From contig JASJOG010000275.1 of the NCBI GenBank assembly GCA_030142905.1, forward strand, positions 223,501 to 287,500: a stretch of 64,000 nt of DNA, read 5' to 3'. Of the stretch, positions 22,474 through 35,318 are shown one piece after another. The translations under genes and the position numbers were made by a program. The notes below the pieces were generated by a model. The model was not told the origin of the DNA. It did not search any database and saw only the letters and a list, made by a program, of their open reading frames with translations. Numbering within the stretch: the first letter of the stretch is position 1; the number at the start of each line of letters is the position of its first letter. The DNA comes from Heliopora coerulea (lineage: Eukaryota > Cnidaria > Anthozoa > Scleralcyonacea > Helioporidae).

Positions 22474-25400
22474 ATGAAGTCTTCGGCAGACGAACAGACT
22501 AGTGAAAAGAATGTTAATGGTGGGATTGCAAGTGACAGTAGTTGTGTCCTGGTACCTGCAGAACCTTCAGAAGTTCAACACGATGCAGAAGGTGGTGAAA
22601 ATGAAGAGAGCAAAGTTGCACCCAACAGTGTCCTAAAATCTGGCGAAACTGCAGACTTAGATCACAGCAACGATGTCAATGAGAAAGGACAAACTTCTGA
22701 AGGTAAAATATCAAACTTTGTTTCGTACTTTCCATGTTTTCACTTCGAGGTGGGAATGTTCTGTAAGCACGTTACTGTAGCACTCAAAAAGCATTAAAAA
22801 AGGCTGGCGTTTGTTAAAACTTTGGCTGAAAAATGTAAAGTTTTATTGTCGGTTCTGTGTTCATGTGTTTTTCTCTGGTTTATCGTTTTAAACTTCTCCT
22901 AGTTCAAGAAGCGTTAAACCAGAAACAGTCTTGGCTAATTCAGCAAAGCTTGAAGCGAACCATAAACCCCGACGGGAACCCATTCTTAGCAAATCGAAAC
23001 GTCTCCTCTTCCTGGCATTATGCATCTTCCCTTATGTGAATTTTGCATGAAGAAAACTAAATAATTTAATAATTAGCTTTATGTAATTGCCAAACACAAA
23101 ATTCATTTGGTGGTTTTCAAATTCTCAAGTTTCGGAGGTTTGTTTGGGGTAATGTTAAAAAAGATTGACTAGAAAGCAAGCTAAAAAATAAACTAACAAA
23201 AAACTTTTGATATTGGAAGGCTTAAAACAGTCCTTCATCATTTAGAATTGTGGTAGCCAACTGGAAGGTTAAAGATTTAAAGGTTGGTGAACTGCAAAAA
23301 CTGAAAATATCCACAAAACCTTTGGAGCCGAAGCCTTTCGTAAGAAACAAAATAAATTTACTAAAATTCCCATCCTATCACTTTCCGCATTAATCAAAGA
23401 CTTGATTTATAGCAGATATAATTCTAATATATTCTACACGCTATACGATATATTCATGTTTAGCAGTGTATCTTTTCTCTATATTTCAAGTATTCAGGAA
23501 TTTTTCTATATTTATCAAGGCTCAAGTAATGGAATGGCTACGAATGACGGCTTTACAGCCCAAAACGATTTCGGAAAACCAGTAACAGATTTTCCTCAAA
23601 GTGCTCCTGAAACTTCCAAGAATGCGAGCGCAAATACAAATGGAGGTGTAAAGGAAGAAAACGCCATAGCTGAAAACGCTTCGAAGGAAAATATTCAAAG
23701 GAATGAGGAAAATTCTGAAAAGAAAGAAAGCTCCGACGTTCCTAAAGAAACTTCGAATGATTTTGCTACCGCAACAGGCTCCGATACTTTTGGTAATGCT
23801 GTAATCTCTGATAATGGGAAATACGAGAACGCGGTTCCCACCGATATCATTGATGAACGGAACAAGGGAATAAGTGAAGATTACATAGTTTCGAAATCAG
23901 AAAGAACTTTAGAAGATAAGAATACTTCTGGAGAAATAAATAAGCATCCTCCTGATAACAGTGTTACCACAACTGAAATCCCAATTAATGGCGGAACCAC
24001 TATGGAGTCGGGAGATAAAGAGAATAAAAGTCTGGTAAGCGTTGATCACGAAGCAAAAGAAACTTGTGAGCAAAAAGAGGATAATTCAGGGACAGGAAGC
24101 GAAGAGGGTGTTTCGAGTGACCAATCAAATGTTGCCAGTAGTGATGGAGCTGGAGCCAGCGACCAAAAAAATCTTGACAAGGATGATGGAAGTTATACCA
24201 AACTTGGTAATGTCGGTGGTAAAGATGAAAAGGTTCCAGGTCACGGTGAAGATGCAAAAGCTCATGACGTTTTGAGCAATATTGCTTCTGAGGAAGTCAA
24301 GTTCGTGCAAGATCTTGAAAGTGTCATGGAAGATGATGGAAGGAACCCTGCAGAAAATGTGGTAGTTTCCAGTAAAGGTGAACATACGGATAAAGTTGAG
24401 AATGACGCTAAGATAGATGGTAATGTTACCAACGAAGAAGGAAATCGATCCACGGAGAAAGACGTTGCTGTCAATGTAGAGAATGGTGCCAGCATGAAGG
24501 AAATGGCTGCTGGTGACAGCAGAGTTGTTTCTGATGAAGAGGAAAGAGTAGACAACGGTGAGAAAGTTGGCAGTGATGGTGGAGGTGAAGCTACTGAAGA
24601 GGAAAATGTCGACACTGGTGGTGGAAAATTAGCTGATGACGATGGAAATGCTGCCGAAAAAGACGGAAACATTGTTACGAATGGTAAGATTGTGTCCAGT
24701 GAAGATGATAGAAATGGCGATAGTCACAGAGATAGTGCCAGTAGGCCTGTAGTCAGTGAAAGTGAAAACGCTGTACCAGGCAGTATCAAAATCGAAAGTG
24801 AAAACCTTCCAAGGAAAGAAATGGTTTCTCAAGGACCAACGCTGACCGAAGCAACGGAGACAGTTCTGAGTGAAAAAGAGATTGAAAGCCAGATAGGAAC
24901 TGAGGGTGATGAGACGAAATCAGAGTTATTAAAGGAAGAAGAGAGAAAAGAACTGGATATTTCAAAAGACGTTGATACTACTAGCAGCCATGTTGGTGCA
25001 GAAACACAAAAAGAAAACACAGCTGGGGAAGAAGTCGTTAAAGAAACGGAAATAGTCAAATTGTCTGAGGACAAAACAACAAAAGATGGTGCCGTAGATG
25101 AACCTGAAACCAGAAATGCCACCGAAGGAACTGAAGTTGAATTAGAGAAAGACAATGCTGAACTGGAAGGAGCTGGTAGTTCATGTTTTACCGAAGAAAC
25201 AACGTCAGATAGACAGGACAACAATGCAGGAACAGAAGCACGAAAAGAAGCTTCAAGTATTGAGGACAAAACTGCTGAAAATATTCAACCAGAGAGCGTC
25301 GACGGGCCTTCGACGAGTAAGGAAATTTCCTCCGAAACGAAAGATACTGAGGAAAGTAAGATCTCATTGGATGTCGTGGTTGACGTAAATGTAACGGAAT

Positions 25401-28400
25401 CTGGGGATAAATCAAACGAAGAATCCAACGTGGAAAGCAGAAGTGGCGATGCTTTAGCTGAAGAAACGCAAGGTAAACTTGGGGAATCGAGAACTTTGAT
25501 TGAAAGTGCTTGTACAGAGGAAAGTTATGGAAAGAAAACTGGAAGTGAGACGGAAGCGGTCGTAGGGGAAGGGAACGAGAAACTCGAAATCGAAGAAAAG
25601 ACTTCGTCTGAAGAAGATAGCGCTAGAAAAGAAGACAGTGATGCCTCTACTGGAAATAAAGATGGTATGACAGCTGGAAAGGACTCTTCTGGAGAAACCA
25701 ATGCGGTTGATGTGAATGCCAAGGATGCAGAGACTGGCGAAATTATAAAGACTGAAGACCAGAAAGACGACGTTAATATCCCTCAGGATCAACCTAGTGT
25801 TCCAGATCCAGATCAGCCAACTGAGCCTGCTGGCAAATCTGCGGAAGAAAGCAGTGAATCTGCGAAAGACGAGGGTCAATCTACAGAGTCAGCTACTATC
25901 GAAGGAAGAAATGAAAGTACGATTCTTGTTGATGCTGATGTTTCCTTGGAAGGAAAGCAGAACAAGGATGAGGCTTCACTAAAGAACGATAGTACGACTG
26001 AGGTAGCGCACAAAAATGAGGTAATTGTTCCAGACACAATATCAGAGGCTAAAACTACAGAAGGTGATACTGACGTGGAGACAGCAGTAGAAACTAAGGA
26101 TCAAATCGGAGACCCTGATGTGGGGACAGTTGTGGAACCTGAGGATCAAAGTGGTGAAGTTAATCTTGAGGAGGCAAAAGAAGCTGAGGATCACAGTGGT
26201 GACTATGATATAATTACAACTGTGGGATCTATGGATGAAATTAATAACGCCAATGTTGAAACAGCAGCTAAAACTAAAGGTGAGACGAGTGAAGTTGATG
26301 GGGTGACAACAGGAGAAACTGAAGATCATAGTGGTGACCTTGATTCGAGGAAAGCTGTGGGATCTAAGAATGAAATTAATGACGCCGATGTTCAAACAGC
26401 AATTGAAACTGAAGGTCAGACAAGTAAAGATGATGGGGCGACAGCAGGAGAAACTGAGGATCATAGTGGCTACGTTGTTGTCGCCACAACTGTGGAATCT
26501 AGGGATAAAAGTGATTACGCTGATGCAGGGACAGCTGAGGAACCTAAGGTACAAAGTGGTGATGCCGACGTGGAGACGGCTGTAGAAACTTTGGATCAAA
26601 GTGATTCTGTTGATATAACGAAGAGAGATAAAGCAGAGGATCAAATTACTGAAGAGAAAAAAGTGGTGGAAGCTAAGGATCAAAATACTGAAGTCGATGT
26701 GGGGACAGCTGAGGAAACTAAAGATCAAATCAGTGACAATGATGTTGGGACTAAAGTGGAAACTGAGGATCAAAGCTGTGATGCTAATGAGATGACTGCA
26801 CCTGAAGCTGAGCACCAAAGCGGCGAAGTTGATGAGGAGACACCTGAGAAACCTGAAGATAAAAGAAGCGATAATGACATACGGACAGTTGTAGAACCTA
26901 AAGATCAAATCAGTGACAATGATGTTGGGACGACAGTGGAGACTGAGGATCAAAGCTGTGGTACTAATGAAACGACCGCACTTGAAGCTGAGCATCAAAG
27001 CGGCGAAGTTGGCGAGGAGACACCTGAGAAACCTGAAGATGAAAGAAGCGATAATGACATACGGACAGCTGTAGAACCTAAAGATCAAATCAGTGACAAT
27101 GATGTTGGGACGACAATGGAAACTGAGGATCAAAGCTGTGGTACTAATGAAACGACCGCACATGAAGCTGGGCATCAAAGCGGGGAAGTTGGCGAGGAGA
27201 CACCTGAGAAACCTGAAGATAAAAGAAGCGATAATGACATAAGGACAGCTGTAGAACCTAAGGATCAAAGTGGTGTCGCCGGTGTTGGGATGACAGTGGA
27301 AACTGAGGGTCAAATTGGTGACAATGATGCTACGGCAGCTGTCGAAGTTAAAGATCAAAGTGATGCTACTGATGTAGTAAAAACAGTTGAAACAGTAGAC
27401 CGAAGTGATGATGTGGATGTGAGAACAGTATTGGAAACTAAGGATAAGAGTGGTGACTCTGACGTCGTTGCAGCTGTGAAATCTGTGGATCACATTGGCC
27501 ACGCTGTTGTGGTGACAACTGCGGAAACTAAGGATGAAATTGGTGAAGCTGATGTTGTGACAGCTGTGGATACTAAGGATCAAACTGGTGATGTCGATGT
27601 GGGAACAACCGAAAAAGCAGAAGACGATGACGAGGGTACACCGGTGGAAACTAAGGATCAAATTCGAGACAATGAAGTGGTGACAGCTGAAGAAGCTAAG
27701 GGCCAAAGTGACGCTGTACATGAAGTAAAGACAAATGAAACAAATGATCAAAGTGAAGCGGTTGATATGGTAAAAACAGATGAAATAGAGGGGCAAATTG
27801 GAGAAACTGATATGGTGGCCGCCTTGGAAGCTAAGGATCAAATAGGTGATGTTGAAGAGGGGATAGAAGTGGAAACTGAAGATCAAATTGGTGCGATTGA
27901 ACAGGAGACAGCTATGGAAACTAAGGATCAAAGTGGCGATGCTGATGTGGGGACTGAAGGGGAAGTTAAAGATGACATTGGAGAAACTGATGTAGTGACA
28001 GCTGTGGAAACCAGGGATCAGATTGGTCATGCTGATGTGGGGACTGAAGGGGAGGTTAAAGATGAAATTGGAGAAACTGATGTAGTAACAGCTGTGGAAA
28101 CTAAGGATCAAATTAGTGACGCTAATTTAGGGACTGAAGGGGAAGTTAAAGACGACGTTGGTAAAACTGATGTCGTGACAGCTGTGGAAACTAAGGATCA
28201 AATTAGCGTCACTAATTTAGGGACTGAAGAGGAAGCTCAAGACGACATAGGTGAAACTGATGTCGTGACAGCTGTGGAAACTAAGGATCAAATTGGTGAT
28301 GCTGATTTGGGGACTGAAGAGGAAGTTAAAGACGACATTGTTGAAACTGATGTAGTAACAGCTGTGGAAACTAAGGATCAAATTAGTGACGCTAATTTAG

Positions 28401-31150
28401 GGACTGAAGGGGAAGTTAAAGACGACGTTGGTAAAACTGATGTCGTGACAGCTGTGGAAACTAAGGATCAAATTGGTGATGCTGATTTGGGGACTGAAGA
28501 GGAAGTTAAAGATGACGTTGGTGAAACTGATGTAGTGACAGCTGTGGAAACTAAGGATCAAATTAGCGTCACTAATATAGGGACTGAAGAGGAAGCTCAA
28601 GACGACATAGGTGAAACTGATGTCGTGACAGCTGTGGAAACTAAGGATCAAATTAGTCATGCTGATGTGGAGACTGAAGAGGAAGTTAAACACGACATTG
28701 GTGAAACTGATATGGTGACAGCTATGGAAACTAAGGATCAAACTGGTGATATTGATGTGGGGACAGCAGTGGAAACTAAGGATCAAATCGGTAACGTTGA
28801 TGGATTGACAGCTGTGGAAACTATGAATCAAAATGATTCTGCTGATATAGTGAAAACAGTTGAAACAAAGGATCAAAATGGTGACGTTAATGTGGAGACA
28901 GTAGTGGTAGCTACGGATCAAAGTGGTGATGCTGACATGAGGACAGCTGTGGCAGTTGAGGATAAGGAAAACACTGTTGAGGGAAGTGGAACGATGAATG
29001 ACGTTACGTCTGCATCAGTCATCAGAACTGATGAAGAACCAGCTGAACACGGCCTCATTATCACTGATAAAGATGGACAGGATTTACCAGCTGCCGAATT
29101 AAAATCAGAGACATTGGATGAAACTTGTAATGAGGATAAAACATCACCGGAAACCATCGTTAAGGAAAGCAAACACGTAGAGAAAGAGATTTCGTCTGAG
29201 ACCTCAAAGCCAGATGAAATAACAGGTGAGGATGTCGAAAAGAGAATGTTTGGCACAGAGCAAGAATTTGACTGTAGATCATCCATCGAACGTGAGATAA
29301 AAGAGCTCGAGGGGGTTTCCAAGACAGCGTCCGGAGATGAAAATGCACAGACTACATATGATGGATCCCAGTTTATGGAAGAAACGGTCGGTAAAGACAA
29401 GGAGGAAGTTATTGTAACTGAAATGGAACATGTGGTGGTTACATCGTTGTCAAGTGAAAAAGTAGATCCTTCGGTTAGTGATCCTGAAAAGGTTGATTTG
29501 GTCGCAACAGACGAAAGTGAGCATGTATCAGAAGTTGCAGACGTAATAAAAGAAATGAAAGAAAAAGAGATAACACCTGGAACTGACCAGACGGAACAAG
29601 TTGCCGGAGATGACAAAGGTATTCCTCATATTATATTCTTATTTAAGTTTATAATTATACTCATAAATTCGTAATTATACTCATGTATACTTATATATAC
29701 TCATATCACACCCAAACATGGTCAATTTACTCGTGTTAACCAGTTCAATTTAGCGATTTTTGCTCAAACTTTCTGGCATTTTCGGAAAACTGTCCCGCCC
29801 CTCCACACAACCTACTAGTGGCGGAGGAAAATCTCGAGTGTCTAGACATTTTCTCTAACCCAACTGAAAGTAGCGGAGAGGCTTGAAGAGCACTCACGAT
29901 ATTAGTCTGTTTGTTTGTTTTTAACTTGTTTTTACATTAGCTTGTACGCTCAAACGAAGTAACCACTGCCTTCGCATTCAACCATTAAAGGCTAATTATT
30001 GATTGCATGAAGTTAGCAACAGCTTTATTCTGATGAAGACTTTTTCCATCAGCCCTGCCACTGTTATAAAAATTGGGGTTTCATAATCCTTTTAGAGAAA
30101 CCTACCACACCATGTGGTTTGAACGAGATACAAGAAACCGTGACAGGTATCGACAGAGAGAAATCCTCAAAAGACATGGAGGAAGATGGAGCATCGGGAG
30201 ATGTTGCTGAGAAATCTACAACCCAAATCACCGCTACTTCTAAGGAAATTCCCTCGGCGATGAAGAATAAAGAGGCCCTTGAAAACATGAGGGATCTTGC
30301 TGTGGTCGGTGTATCTTTGGATGTCAAGAAGGAGAATAAAACGAAGGTCAGCGAGTCCAAGCGAGGAGTCAGTACGCTTCAAATTGAAACCTTAGCACCT
30401 GTTTCAAAAGATCTCTTTGGAGAAGTCCAACCTACAGAAGTATCGGCTGTCGAAGAGAGGTTTGTGAACGAGGAAGTTATTGATGGCGGCGCTGTTGCAA
30501 ATGTGGTCGATGATGGGAAGAAAGAAGACGTCCTAAAACTTAGTGAGGATGAAGAAGAAAGAGGTGTTCTCGGTGAAAACATTCCTGCGGAAGTAAGCGA
30601 AGAGTTTTCTCCCGACAAACTTCTGGATGCTGTCCAAGAAGTAGATGGGTACATCTGGGTTGAGCATCTCGCAATCGAACCAAAACCAAATGAGGACACT
30701 GAAGACGTTTGCTGGGATGCCACCATCGATAAAGCTGACTTACATAACATTGAAGACGGATACGAGACGGACTTCGATGAAAGCGAAGGAGAGTTCGAAA
30801 CTCCTGGAACTATTATATCAGATGGTGACATCACAGGGATGAAACAGGCCGTGGAGGAAGTTGATAAAGATACGAAATTCGAGAAAGAGAAGGAAGAACC
30901 AATCGCACTGGGAGACGATGATGCTAAAAAGGCATCTGAACCAGAAGTCGTGGAAATTTCTTTAGAATTCTTAGAACTACTCGAAGAGTTTTGCATGGCA
31001 GTAACGCAAGAATTCCCTAGTGACCTAGTCGATTTTGCTTATCGGTATTTTACCAGAATTTCCAAGAAAAGAAAGGAATTTAAAAAGCATTCCATTGAAA
31101 TTTCTGACGAAATCCTGTTCTCGGAAATAGATTGGAACGGGGCTATCTGA
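22474..31150 (+). CDS. Giant acidic repeat protein with C-terminal RIIa docking domain
   Basis: Three exons join in phase: 22474-22702, 23520-29618 and 30096-31150 (2460 residues). Donors are GTAAAA and GTATTC; acceptors are ATCAAG and TTTTAG. The product is dominated by Glu, Asp, Thr, Val, Lys and Ser and should be largely disordered. Residues about 915-1890 are degenerate repeats built on VETKDQIGDADVGT, with two exact higher-order arrays inside. Residues about 2397-2436 form an RIIa domain: ELLEEFCMAVTQEFPSDL then VDFAYRYFTRISKKR. This matches the dimerization/docking helices of PKA RII (P-x-DL-VxFA-x2-YFTR), which bind A-kinase anchoring helices. Such domains also occur in sperm and ciliary proteins (CABYR, ROPN1, SPA17 class). 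No enzyme or membrane motif is seen. A role as a ciliary or fibrous-sheath-like scaffold is inferred. No named orthologue is claimed. Confidence 0.85.
26724..27263 (+). repeat. 180-bp coding tandem repeat, three copies
   Basis: Within exon 2 of the acidic gene, blocks starting GATCAAATCAGTGACAATGA at about 26724, 26904 and 27084 are spaced by exactly 180 bp (60 residues) with few substitutions and no indels. Each contains EDQSC, HQSGEV, EETPEKPED and RSDNDIRT. Confidence 0.9.
27921..28770 (+). repeat. 90-bp coding tandem repeat, about nine units
   Basis: CTAAGGATCA (or a one-to-two-base variant) recurs at 27921, 28011, 28101, 28191, 28281, 28371, 28461, 28551, 28641 and 28731, an exact 90-bp period coding 30 residues: VETKDQI…, then GTEEEVKDDIGETDVVTA. 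Alternating subtypes (ISDANLGTEGE, ISVTNLGTEEEAQ, IGDADLGTEEEV) recur, so some units were amplified as 180- or 270-bp blocks. Confidence 0.92.
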
Positions 31151-31455
31151 ATCCAACCATTACGTACACAATCTTTGTAATCCCAGAAAAGTTGTTGTGT
31201 GCCAAATAATCCATACTATATGCAGAATTGGTATGTCTTCATAACGGTGCTTCAAGCATTTCATCAATCCTGTGAACTCGAAGAATTACGAAGAAGATAG
31301 GATAACAACTGTATAAGCCATGCCATGTGCATTCGTTTCGAATTAAATTTTGTAAATTTCCTTTTTTCGTGTATTTTTGTACAATATTACCAGAACTGGG
31401 TTATTATTACCAGAACTAGTAATTCACATATTTACGAGTATTTTCTGCGATGCAC

Positions 31456-31461
31456 AATAAA
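31456..31461 (+). terminator. Candidate poly(A) signal of the acidic RIIa gene
   Basis: AATAAA about 305 bases after the stop codon at 31148-31150. The first clear hexamer downstream. Confidence 0.45.
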
Positions 31462-31469
31462 AAAGGACA

Positions 31470-34400
31470 GTCGTGAAATTTCGTTTTTGATCCTTCCTAA
31501 AGTCAGAGAAAACTTACATTAATCGCCATTGTACATGTAAAACAAGGAATTTCTGAGAATCTCATATTCCTCTTCACGACCAAAAAACCTTTAATAAATT
31601 TCTGATCAACCTTTAAGCTACATATTAAGAAAATCATATGTAACGAAAATCTAGGACGTGGAAAAATCTTAACTTTTTTCCAGATTAATTGTGAAGATAA
31701 AAAAAAGCTTTGCTTACCTTTGCACTACTTATTGAAGAATGAAGTGAGAACAAATTCAATTTCAGCTCAAGTTTGAGAAAAATCTTAATTGGTTTCTGTT
31801 AAGTAAATTGAAGAAAAAAAATAGTCTTGCCAATATTTTGGTGAGAAACTTAATTTTAGCTTTAGTCTTTTCCACAACTACTTATGGAATGGATTGTTAA
31901 ATGTGTATTTTTTTCATATTTTTATCTAGGCTGAAATAAGTTGTATCAATCATAGTTGAAGTTTTGAAGCCTCATCATCTTACTAATATTTTAATTTCTT
32001 CAAATAGTTTAAGTTTCTATCGTTATATCAGTAAATTTACACGTTGGCAAAAAAGCAGCTGCTTATTTCATTTAGACAGACAACGGGGTAGAGACAAATA
32101 ATGATATGTACACTGAATTCACTAAAGGATTATCATTTACAACCACTAAACGAGATAATTCCATCGGATGTTGCAGTGACTGGTCGAAACAGAATTTAGC
32201 AAATATGAATCAACCAGTAACTAAATTAAACCCGTTGAGATTGATCTGTATATAAAGAAGTGATCTTAAATGAAGTTTACTTTCTTGTCCATTACATTCA
32301 GGTCAATAACAATTACCTGACATAGCACTGGAAACCGTCAAAAATGAATTATTCTTCAAATGAAACGACTGGAAATCAACTGAAGAGAATAAAAACAATA
32401 TGCACAGCGCATAAAAAGATCTATATGCAGAAAAGTTTAGAAGTAACCACCGAAGTAGGAAAACAAAGAAGGGTAATCTGTTCAAAGCATGGATAACTTG
32501 ATATCATTTCAGTAATTCCCTGCTCAGTGGAAATAAATTTATTTAGTTTATCAGCTACGTTTTTTAAAACACACGCAAACCATGTTTACCCGATTGTCGG
32601 TCAAGATAATTATTTACAAGATAGCGAATTTATGTACTGGGCAAGGAATATAATTTCATTTTGATATCAGGATTTTGTGTTCAATTCGTTTTTGTTGTGG
32701 ATATTCATCCCTTCAAACTCCCATCGTCAACACGTTGCTTAAAACGGCACTCAAGTTTTAAACAAATGTTCCATCTTGTCATTCTCGAAGCAATCCTGAT
32801 TTTGGATCGAGATGATTGCCAATGCTCTGTCTGTAATAATTACGCCATCCGTTGTTCTTTGGCATTGAAAACCGTACGTAAGCCGAACCTATTGTTTTAA
32901 CAAAGCTGTCGCTATATCATCAAAGAACTCCCGTGACGATAATTTTGGGATAAATCTCATTCACACAAATGAACATTAACATTAAAGCACCATGGTAACT
33001 CGAGAAAGTTTCTCCACTGGCAGATGGCTTGACTGTGATAGCCATAAAGCAGTTGTTGGGTTTAGTTTCGTTTTTTCTTTGCAAAAGCGAAATCGTTGTG
33101 CTCCTCAAATATGTCGTTACAGTTTTGTCTGGTCATGCTAAGGTAGCCGAATTGGAAACATGTTCTTGCAGTTTGTTTCCTAGTGGTCGTCGGTTGAGGT
33201 AAGAAAAATGAAGTGTGTTGGAATATATTGAACATGGATCGTGATTTTAATGATAATAAAAACTAGCCATTGCTGCAACGAAGTTCGGTCATCCTTTTAT
33301 CTTTCTCCCAATCGATTTGTTTTTAAAAGGTTCAGAATACTGAATATTGACTTGTTCTGACTCCGAGCTGCAATCTCAGCCCGATTAGCCGGTTTGAAAT
33401 GTCTGCCTTGGTTCACAAAGAAATCCCTTGGAAATTATCTTGCGCTTATTGGACGAAAATTTTAATCCTGGGCTGAAGTTCTGAAATTTCAGGCAAACAT
33501 ACCGGGTTCAAATTCTCTTTCGTTACCAGCCCTTTTGCTAGGCTGAAACCTCAAATCAGGCTCACAAAAAAATCCTATAAAGCTTTACCGGACGCGTTTT
33601 CAGGTCTCCCCTTGACTAGTAAAATTTTCTGACGTTAGCCAGAGCAATAACATAAGTTGCCGAATGACAGCAATGCCCATTGAAGGGTTAAAAATTATCT
33701 TACAGTTAAATTTCAAAAATTCTGAAAATTTAAGACCGGACTATCGTAAAATTTCTGTCATCCTTTTGAAAATCACAGCAATAGGAACTTACTATCCTGT
33801 GATGTATAAAAGACTCTAACTTGGTTTTTATTTCATTAAATTTTATTTATTCAAGTTTCCACTTTAAGTTTTTATTATGTTTTATTGTTTTATTTGTTTT
33901 CTCCAAGTGGTAGTTCTCTCGCTTGTGTCTTGGTCTTTGGTAGAATGTAACGTAATTTTTGTTTTGCATAAAACAGACGAGGAATAAGTAATTCAAGCAT
34001 TTACAGTTTAAAGTTCTGGGGCCATGCAATCATTTGAAGCCAGGATAGCTTATTCGGTTGGTAAGTCCCAGGTATTGAGCAACACTATAGATTCATCTGT
34101 CAACCGAACCTAAATATCTTGTCCACCAAATTGCGAGTTGTCCATCTTAAGAAAAATTCAAATCATGGATGTAGCTATCCTCTCGCTGAGGCTTATCAGC
34201 CACATAAATGATCTGGACTTCGCACAACCGACTCAAGGTTTATTAAGCTGATCTACTATGCATGCGCATTTAAATGCACAATAAAACAAAGAAAAAACCC
34301 CCAAATGAACCATTAGACGAACGAATGTAAACCTCTCGACAAAAGTAAATCTCTCGCGGTTAGAATTTCTAACAAGCTTGGCTTTGTTAATTCTTAGTCA

Positions 34401-34530
34401 ACAATGAATTGCCGCCACTCGAATGTTGCTCATTTAATCATCTGGAATTATATATATGTGCATACATAAACATGCCAGATACAAATTTTACACAAAGAAA
34501 TTCATATGTCTGAATATACTTAAGTGTGTA
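31470..34530. other. Intergenic spacer, no gene seen
   Basis: About 3 kb of AT-rich sequence with only short, non-coding-looking ORFs on both strands. No paired splice sites with open coding sequence were found. Confidence 0.55.
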
Positions 34531-34539
34531 CGGACTTGG

Positions 34540-34990
34540 ACACAGCCGGACGGACGGACGAGGACGTGGACATGGGTAAGCACTTGGACGTGAACGTACA
34601 CGTCAGATTGCACGTAGACCTGGACTTGGAGGAGGAAATGAACTTGGACGTGGAACAGAACGAGGACGTGGTCGTAGATTGGGACGTGTAGCCCTTCACT
34701 TGAACATGGACGTGCACCAAGACATGGTCGAATACGTGGACACGAGCGTACACGTGGACGTGGAGGTGAACCTGGACGTGGACGTGGAGGTGAACCTGGA
34801 CGTGGACGTGCAGGTAGACCTGTACATAGATGTGGACCAAGATGTGGACGTGGACGTGCAGGTAGACCTGTTCATAGATGTGGACCAAGATGTGGACGTG
34901 GACGTGCAGGTAGACTTGTACATAGACGTGGACCAAGATGTAGACGAGGACGTGGACTTGAACTTATACGTGGACTTTGAGATGGACGAG
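34540..34990. repeat. Degenerate GGACGT hexamer repeat (minisatellite)
   Basis: Long array based on GGACGT/GGACTT/GTGGAC, with a cleaner 54-bp sub-repeat (GTGGACGTGCAGGTAGACCT and TGTGGACCAAGATGTGGACG) at about 34800-34950. The three-base multiple keeps frames open on both strands, giving valine/histidine- or valine/aspartate-rich pseudo-peptides. It lies about 300 bp upstream of the LRRC74-like first coding exon. Confidence 0.85.
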
Positions 34991-35318
34991 TGTCTAGACC
35001 TTTGTATGGTTGTGACTCAGCATATATTGGTGAGGTCATGCCCAATAAGAACCAGCGTATCTTCCCTTTGCTAGCAATATTTGGCATTTAGAGTGATGAA
35101 TATGTGGAGGAGTTATTTTACGACAATATTTTAGAGCAGAAACCCCCTTCAAAACCCAACCGTAACCAAATTATAGACTGGTCGCCATTTCTGTCACAAT
35201 GATGGTAATGTCAGTGACTTTAATGTTGTGTATTACGATTGATACTTGCCATTTACATTCAAAATCATAGACGAAAATATCTTAACTTGCATATAATCTC
35301 TTTACTTAGTCTGGGAAA

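Noticed and set aside
26042..28111. 689-codon minus-strand open frame opposite the acidic repeat exon
   Set aside because: It is a shadow of the coding repeats: the sense codons (mostly GAN, ACA, GTN) avoid stop complements in that frame. The translation is a monotonous Phe/Ser/His/Ile repeat mirroring the sense period.
34520..35074. Val/His- and Val/Asp-rich open frames on both strands
   Set aside because: Products of the GGACGT hexamer array, whose period is a multiple of three; no start, splice or family support.
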